64,000 bases of DNA from Volvox africanus (Eukaryota > Chlorophyta > Chlorophyceae > Chlamydomonadales > Volvocaceae). A program made the translations under genes and the position numbers. Positions 58,613 through 64,000 of the stretch are shown here, piece after piece. Numbering within the stretch: the first letter of the stretch is position 1; each line of letters opens with the position of its first letter. Where the stretch lies: NCBI GenBank assembly GCA_030268105.1, contig BSDZ01000039.1, forward strand, positions 310,001-374,000, given 5' to 3'. The notes beneath the pieces are model-generated. The model was not told where the DNA came from. It ran no database searches and saw only the letters and a list, made by a program, of their open reading frames with translations.

Positions 58613-59694
58613 GTATCATGGAATGACAACCTGTTCAACCACACACTCACACCTGTTCCGCAGCAGAGCTCCATCGTTGAGCACCGCCCTCCCCTCTCAT
58701 TCAGTTTGTCCACCCATGCAGCTGTCCCCCCTGCTCATAACGCACGCACCTGAATGATAGATGAAGCAAGAATGGTGAATTCCAGCGCTGAAGAGCAGGT
58801 GCGTGGCTTGCTTGCTTCATATGCGTGGCTTGCTTGTCAGTTCATTCACAAGATAGGGCGGCATGCCATATGCATGCGATATGCCATCATGGCCGCCCCG
58901 TGAAGCACATACATGCATGCTTGCTTGCTTATGATGATGGATGGACTCACACATGGAAAGAGCACAACCGCTCCACCAAGATCAAGCAGACCTGCATGGG
59001 TGCAAAAATGGTTTTAAACACAGTCTTGCAGCGGCGGGTAGGGATGCATGCCACACCTGTATTGCTTGGGAAACGAATTCTGCTAGCTAGCAACAAGTGC
59101 AAGAGGCACAAGTCAAGCTAGCGGCACAAGTCTAGCTAGTGGCACAAGTCAAGCTAGCGGCACAAGTCTAGCTAGTGGCACAAGTCAAGCTAGTGGCACC
59201 AATCTAGCTGGCGGCACCAGTCTAGCTAGCGGCACCAGTCTAGCTAGCCACATGTGCCACTTGCTAGCCTGCCCGCTTGATGGTGCAGACGTTCTACACT
59301 TCTAGCTAGCCACATGTGCCACTTCTAGATACTACAAGCAAACCATCGGAAGGTCAAAAGAACATCACGCATGCGCCGTCTGGTTGATGCACCTGGTTGA
59401 ACTGTCAGTAGTGGCTATCCATGCAAGCCACAGCTGTGTTTCTGTCATATGCATGCATGCACCATCTATCTGTCTTTTCCGGATGACATAGGACACACAC
59501 GCTGCAACATGATAGATCTCTCTGCCACCAGATCCAGATGTGATGTGATGCGATGTGATTTGGTTGAGACCAGTGCATGAGGCAATGTGCAAGCTTACAG
59601 TCAAGATGTGATCCTTCAGATTTTCCTGCGGCAATGTGAGAGCCCACACATTGATGAGCATCCTGGATGAGTGTTCTGCTCAGCCGCGCAGGCA

Positions 59695-59765
59695 GCTCAC
59701 GCTGAGATTTGAAGTCAGGTCGGCGGATTCAGAGTCCACAGTGCTAACCACTACACCACGCGAGC
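59695..59765 (-). tRNA. tRNA-Gln(CUG)-like, satellite copy 22, canonical T loop
   Basis: Identical to copy 21; it lies in the last complete monomer before element F. Confidence 0.62.
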
Positions 59766-60217
59766 GTATCATGGAATGACAACCTGTTCAACCACACACT
59801 CACACCTGTTCCGCAGCAGAGCTCCATCGTTGAGCACCGCCCTCCCCTCTCATTCAGTTTGTCCACCCATGCAGCTGTCCCCCCTGCTCATAACGCACGC
59901 ACCTGAATGATAGATGAAGCAAGAATGGTGAATTCCAGCGCTGAAGAGCAGGTGCGTGGCTTGCTTGCTTCATATGCGTGGCTTGCTTGTCAGTTCATTC
60001 ACAAGATAGGGCGGCATGCCATATGCATGCGATATGCCATCATGGCCGCCCCGTGAAGCACATACATGCATGCTTGCTTGCTTATGATGATGGATGGACT
60101 CACACATGGAAATAGCACAACCGCTCCACCAAGATCAAGCAGACCTGCATGGGTGCAAAAATGGTTTTAAACACAGTCGTGCAGCGGCGGGTAGGGATGC
60201 ATGCCACACCTGTATTG

Positions 60218-61041
60218 TGTTGTGCTACGATTCATTTCCCGTCGACGTGTAGGTCGACGCGATCCTATGAGTCGAAGTGCTTTTGTGATGAACGCATTAC
60301 ATATGAATGAATCTGCATGATATAAATGTATTCGCATACATTTATATATGCATCTGGCATGTTGTCATTATCCATCGCGACATCGCACCATGGCAAATTC
60401 GCCTAGCATGCATGAATGACCTAATCATTGAAGTGCGCATTATGCTCGTGCTACGAAACGATAAGTAATATTATCTGATATAATATTACTTCATTAAAGC
60501 ACACGTTGAGAGCGCCGCACTCGTCGCGATGCATGCCCTGCAACCGGATATCGTTATCCGGACCCTTGCATCATGCGAATGCCGGAAAGGCTTATACGTT
60601 GTTATGCGTAGACATCGCCTAGACGCAGTAGGGTTGTCACATCTAGGATCGGCCTCCTAATGTGAATCGTACGGCATTGCGATGCTGCGAGTATAACAGA
60701 TGCGAGGACGGCTAAGCTAGCCAAGATATCCGATACCGGAGAACACTCGTGTGTTCTAAATTACTATTTCTATACACTATTCTACTTAGCCCGAGCTAAG
60801 CCTTAACTTCGCTAATCACCGCCGCGTGATGATTGCTTGCTTCCGGCGCTGACGGCGATTTCGTCCATTGCATCATTCCGACCTGTAAGACCGTAAGTTA
60901 TATCTCTCTTCGTCTTGAAGTCTTCCGCTGTCTTTGTTTGCTCTCGCTTGCCTTGCTGTACTTGCAAGTGCTCGCGCATCGGTGTCGATAGTCTCCAGAC
61001 GTGCAGATACTCATGAGCAAACGCGAACGAGAGGTACAACA
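60218..61041 (+). repeat. 5' LTR of element F with five stem-loops
   Basis: 824 bp, TGTTGTGCTACGA to GAGGTACAACA. Stem-loops: AAGTAATATTAT/ATAATATTACTT (60463-60491); CCGGATA-TCGT-TATCCGG (60544-60561); CACAT..TAGGA/TCCTA.ATGTG (60638-60664); AGAACAC-TCGT-GTGTTCT (60740-60757); CTTAGC-CCGA-GCTAAG (60785-60800). Confidence 0.93.
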
Positions 61042-61044
61042 ATT

Positions 61045-61058
61045 TGGTATCGAGACAG
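61045..61058 (+). promoter_or_regulatory. Primer binding site of element F
   Basis: TGGTATCGAGACAG, 3 nt after the LTR; identical to E. Confidence 0.8.
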
Positions 61059-61108
61059 GTTCGTTGCCTAACTGTCTCTCTTTGTCTAATCGGAAGTAGG
61101 TTCTTTCT

Positions 61109-61204
61109 ATGGCGAGTTCCAGCGACGAACCACGAGGACCGCTAGATACTTTTGCCGAAGACTTAGGCCGCGCCGTTTTGGACGCCGCCGCTTCCGGTTT
61201 GTAA
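61109..61204 (+). CDS. Leader mini-ORF of element F, probable first exon
   Basis: 31 codons, MASSSDEPRG...AAASGL-stop. The stop lies in a splice-donor-like context: removing 61201-61277 (TT|GTAATTG ... CTCAG|TGCACC) joins it in frame to a second open stretch, APALLAAATETG..., that runs to 61542. Removing 61197-61267 (G|GTTTGT ... GTCGCAG|GT) also keeps the frame. How that second exon joins gag (start 61508, another frame) is not resolved from sequence. Confidence 0.5.
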   Translation: MASSSDEPRGPLDTFAEDLGRAVLDAAASGL

Positions 61205-61507
61205 TTGTTTAATTGCTTTTACTTAGATTGCTGCACTTGTTGTGTAAGTGTACGCTCTGAGTCGCAGGTAATCTCAGTGCACCGGCATTGCTTGCCGCGG
61301 CGACTGAGACCGGCGTTCGTCCGGACCAGTTGGCGACTCTCATTGCTCAAACTACGGAGATCAGGACTCAGCTGGGCAATTACTTGCTGAGTTTGCTGAA
61401 TCTTCTCAAGAGTACTGTCGGTAGGCTCACCGAATCGCTTTGTACTCTTGCCTTTGCGATAGAAGTCGGCTTCTATTACGCAAAACTAGGGTATCGTTTC
61501 GTGCTCC

Positions 61508-62743
61508 ATGTCCGCGGAACACGACGATACGCCGCATACTAGCCTAGCTAGCCAACCCGATTTCGTTGTAGCTGCTAGAGCGCCGGATAGAGGTCTTGAG
61601 ACTGTTGGCGCGCGAGCCACTCAAGAGCCCCTTTTCCTTCAGACCCCTGCTCACTTAATTGTGCCGCATTCAGCAGTGAACACGAATATGGACAACACTG
61701 CTGGACCAAGGGTTCTGCCATTACCTCAAGCTCGAGGGCATGATGACATCCCTGAGGTGATGAGATTGTCGATTCCCGTTCCTAGGCTCAATATTTCGCT
61801 GACCGACAAGACACCAGGGCATAGCATAGCCGATGCAACTCGTGCGTACGTGCGTGACGCTAAAAAGTACCTCCAAGCTGTTCATGGTGGCGACAATGAC
61901 GGTATCAGGTGTCTCTTCGTTGGTAACACCCTCGAGGGCGCAGCGAAGGACTGGTATCGCAATTGGACCAACGCCCGGGGCAGCTATACTTTTGACGAGT
62001 TAGTCGCCGCTTTGCTCGCACGATTCGCTACTGAGGTTCAAGCACGCGATGTGGAAGCTCGTAACGTTTTGGCAGCGGGTAGCTACCACATGCGTCGGGA
62101 TGAAAATGTACCTGCGTACCAGTCACGCTTCGAAGCACTTGTGACTCCCATTGCTGACCTCACCGAATCTGAGCGTGTCTTTTGGTTTAGGCGAGGCCTA
62201 ACGAAACTTTTGGCTAAATGGTGCGCCACTGACTTGGTTGGAGCGCAGATCAAGTCGTATGACGCGTTGGTCGCTTTTGCTAAGGGCGCGGAGATACGAC
62301 TTCTTGCCGGCGAGGAAGAAGTCAAGTCTGCCCCTCGTGCAAATGCCGTGCAAGTGCAGGATCCGCTTGGGGAAGCTGTGGCTCTCGACCAGGACCTCGG
62401 CGCGACCCGCCCCACGCCTACTGCCGCGACGCGACGCAGCAACGGGCAACGCAAGGCGCGCGGGGGCGCTAGCTCGGGTGTCCGTGGTACAGGAGGGGCA
62501 GGTCCGAGCTCGGACCCAGCTAGGAACAGGAAGCGTGGTGGTGCGCCGTCGTCGGCAGCCGCACAGCGTTCCGACCCCAACGCGAAGCGTACTCGTACGG
62601 ACGACACATTTATGCCAAAATGGAATTGCAATCGTTCCGAATTCGAGCGTCGAAAATTGGCCAACGTTTGTCTACGGTGTGCGGAGAGCCATTCTACGAA
62701 GGATTGCCCTCTAATGCCGCCGTTTGTACCTCAGCCGAAATAG
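61508..62743 (+). CDS. gag: Gag polyprotein of element F
   Basis: 411 residues, differing from the Gag of E by only a few residues (for example H-S-I for H-N-I near residue 107, C-A-T-D for C-D-T-D near 246). Capsid core about 75-240, basic linker 290-365, zinc knuckle CX2CX3HX4C (CLRCAESHSTKDC). Stop TAG in frame with pol. The start is the first ATG after an in-frame TAG at 61487, which fits either reinitiation or an exon beginning at 61490. Confidence 0.93.
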   Translation: MSAEHDDTPHTSLASQPDFVVAARAPDRGLETVGARATQEPLFLQTPAHLIVPHSAVNTNMDNTAGPRVLPLPQARGHDDIPEVMRLSIPVPRLNISLTDKTPGHSIADATRAYVRDAKKYLQAVHGGDNDGIRCLFVGNTLEGAAKDWYRNWTNARGSYTFDELVAALLARFATEVQARDVEARNVLAAGSYHMRRDENVPAYQSRFEALVTPIADLTESERVFWFRRGLTKLLAKWCATDLVGAQIKSYDALVAFAKGAEIRLLAGEEEVKSAPRANAVQVQDPLGEAVALDQDLGATRPTPTAATRRSNGQRKARGGASSGVRGTGGAGPSSDPARNRKRGGAPSSAAAQRSDPNAKRTRTDDTFMPKWNCNRSEFERRKLANVCLRCAESHSTKDCPLMPPFVPQPK

Positions 62744-62782
62744 GGGCTTGCCCGGGTTCCTGCGGAGGGGGCTCTACCTGGG
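62741..62782 (+). promoter_or_regulatory. Gag-pol UAG readthrough signal of element F
   Basis: TAG (62741-62743), spacer GGGCTTG, CCCGGG (62751-62756), a 20-nt loop, CCTGGG (62777-62782). There is no ATG near the pol start, so readthrough is the simplest way to make Pol. Confidence 0.72.
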
Positions 62783-64000
62783 TTTTCTGAACTAACGCGT
62801 GGTCGGTGGTCATCCTTACGGCCAGCCGTTAAGGCATTGTTGCCTTGTGTACTTGGACACATCGAGCGAGTCATTGCGCGACGCATCACGCTTGACGGAC
62901 GCACGGGACTTCTCTGCTTCGATCCGTTGTGTAATGTGTTTACACCTCGCCGTCCCCTGTCGTCTATTGATCTGTCCAACCACGTGGTTTTGTTCATCCC
63001 CTCGTCTCTGCGTGAGATGTCGGAACAGTTGGCCATGTACAGGAGGTGTAGGCGTCAATATCCAGACACTGCCGCATGTGTTTTACTCCCCGCTTTCTGT
63101 CGGCGCAAGGCAGAGGCATCGTTAAGGGGTATGCGGCATGTCCACCGGTTCGAGCCGGGCACCGTTTTGTTTAATGGTGTGGATCGGGAGGGTACGTTGG
63201 CTCCGTGGCCACACCTATCCTACTCGGTTGACGTTTGGTACGAAGCTCCTGATGGGGGTGCCGTTGGTTACGGGCCCGCCTTAAGTGCACTGACGTTGTC
63301 TGCTGGGCAGTCGCTCGTAGATAACCGTGTCCCTGTGGTTCAGATCGGTTTGAATGGCCGTACTCTGAAGGCACTTGTTGACACCGGTGCCAGCGACGAC
63401 TTCATCTCTGTCGCAGAGGTGAATGCGCTGGGGTTGTCCCCAGAGTCGTCTGATTGTCCACAGGTTACCCTTGCTGACGGGGGTAAGCATCCCATCGTGG
63501 GCAGGATTACCCTTAGCCTATCGATAGGCCCTTTGCGTGTTGTGACCCGGCCGTACGTGCTGCAGGGCTTAGCAGAGACTGCACCGTACATAATGGGGTC
63601 GTCGACATTACGACAGTACCGCGCGCGCATCGACATGGAGACCGCAACCCTGCATATGTGCAAGGGTACTCTGTCGATTAAGGTACCTTTCCTGTCGTTC
63701 GAACATGTCACACCAAAGGAGGGCGAAACTGAGGCGGTGCCTATGGTTAATTTCGCTGTGACCGCAATGGCCGCGCGAATCGAACCAGAGCTAGTCGAGC
63801 GTAAGGAGGCCGTCCGTTTGTTACGGAAGGGTGCCCACGGACTGCTTTTAAGGCCGCGGGTGAGCTGTTGTGTCACCACCGCGCAGATTTCTGTGGATCC
63901 TGAGGTTGAGGCCCTACTGTCGCAGTATGAGGACGTCTTTAAAGATATCCCTGGCCTACCACCTATGCGTCCTGTTGATCATACAATCCCTCTCATGCCT
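62744..64000 (+). CDS. pol: Pol of element F, N-terminal part (partial, runs off the window)
   Basis: 419 codons open from the codon after the UAG to the window end. It covers the Dam-like region ([22 protein letters not shown]), the protease (VDTGASDDF near 63375-63405) and the linker up to the VDHTIPLMP motif that precedes RT. It differs from E in scattered residues (for example HLSYSV for STSYSV near 63210; VERKEAV for VGRKEAV near 63795). No stop or frameshift. Confidence 0.92.

Larger units (their letters stand above)
36671..60217. repeat. Main satellite array, 23.5 kb, 22 tRNA-bearing monomers
   Basis: Head-to-tail monomers spaced (tRNA-like start to start) 964, 1153, 1087, 1153, 1087, 1153, 1087, 1153, 1153, 1087, 962, 1151, 964 (five times), 1153, 1153, 1117 and 1153 bp. 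Each has: a CTTGCTTG-rich part, a GGGCGGC...GCCGCCC hairpin, the ATGGTTTTAAACACAG block, an 18-bp minisatellite (long monomers only), a GATGT-rich stretch and the minus-strand tRNA-Gln-like sequence. Short monomers lack about 120 bp around the minisatellite. Recurrent short ORFs in it are by-products of homogenisation; no protein gene is supported. Confidence 0.95.
60218..64000 (+). mobile_element. Ty3/gypsy chromovirus element F (5' part; continues off-window)
   Basis: A plus-strand element inserted in the satellite after CCTGTATTG, where other monomers continue with CTTGGG; TATTG (60213-60217) is the expected target copy. It has 5' LTR, PBS, leader ORFs, intact gag and an open pol up to the window edge, all of E type. 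No lesion is visible in the part seen. Confidence 0.93.

Noticed and set aside
36779..59661. Recurring ORFs of 60, 80, 94, 98 and 104 codons in each satellite monomer, on both strands
   Set aside because: They repeat because the satellite is homogenised. The 94- and 98-codon frames overlap each other, show no known domain and no ribosome-context or codon signal, and frames open or close between monomers with the minisatellite length.
37109..59765. The satellite tRNA-Gln as primer of the gypsy elements
   Set aside because: Its 3' end (CGTGAGCT plus CCA) would need a PBS like TGGAGCTCACG; the elements have TGGTATCGAGAC.
36671..60217. CRISPR-like array
   Set aside because: Repeats are kilobase monomers without unique spacers, in a eukaryotic context; the 18-bp units are contiguous with no spacers.

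Overview
The window is repeat DNA from a eukaryotic nuclear genome. It shows a tandem satellite invaded by nested Ty3/gypsy (chromovirus-type) LTR retrotransposons, and I see no host protein gene that I can support. The retrotransposons, an RNA polymerase III-type tRNA-derived SINE, a long ATT tract and a kilobase-scale satellite with higher-order structure exclude a prokaryote. The element set (chromodomain gag-pol elements, a copia remnant, a tRNA-headed SINE) would fit an alga or another protist, but nothing here fixes the species. The context (homogenised satellite plus chromodomain elements inserted in each other) looks like centromeric or other constitutive heterochromatin.

Layout. Bases 1-32716 are one ancient plus-strand gypsy element (C) whose 5' end lies off the left edge and which sits in the satellite. 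C is interrupted by minus-strand element A (1-11744, 3' end off-window), which is itself interrupted by intact element B (1813-8983, TSD CGCCT). The pol of C carries a SINE with a 935-bp (ATT)n tail (15779-17124). The 3' LTR of C is split by element D (18803-32536, TSD GACGG), whose gag is split by intact element E (20500-27949, TSD GGTGT). Satellite then runs 32717-33344 and 36671-60217. It is interrupted by solo LTR G (33345-36670, TSD GCTAG), which holds a 2.3-kb insert (H) with copia-like remnants. Element F (60218 to the right edge) is inserted in the last monomer.

The satellite has monomers of about 964, 1087, 1117 or 1153 bp. The size differences come largely from an 18-bp minisatellite and an indel around it. 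All 22 monomers that reach that part carry a 71-bp minus-strand tRNA-Gln(CUG)-like sequence with intact acceptor, D and anticodon stems. Most copies have a damaged T arm, but three near the right edge keep a canonical TTCAAAT loop.

The gypsy elements share one expression plan: LTR with TG..CA ends, PBS TGGTATCGAGAC, a short leader ORF that seems to be spliced to gag, gag, an in-frame UAG followed at fixed distance by a covarying stem, then pol. Pol order is a degenerate Dam-like N-terminal region, aspartic protease, RT, RNase H, integrase (HHCC, D,D35E) and chromodomain. B (LTRs identical by eye, all ORFs open) and E (about 0.7% LTR divergence, ORFs open) look capable of autonomous movement. 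A, C and D are dead, and F is cut by the window edge. The LTRs of the A/D/E/F/G family carry five conserved stem-loops with compensatory base changes.
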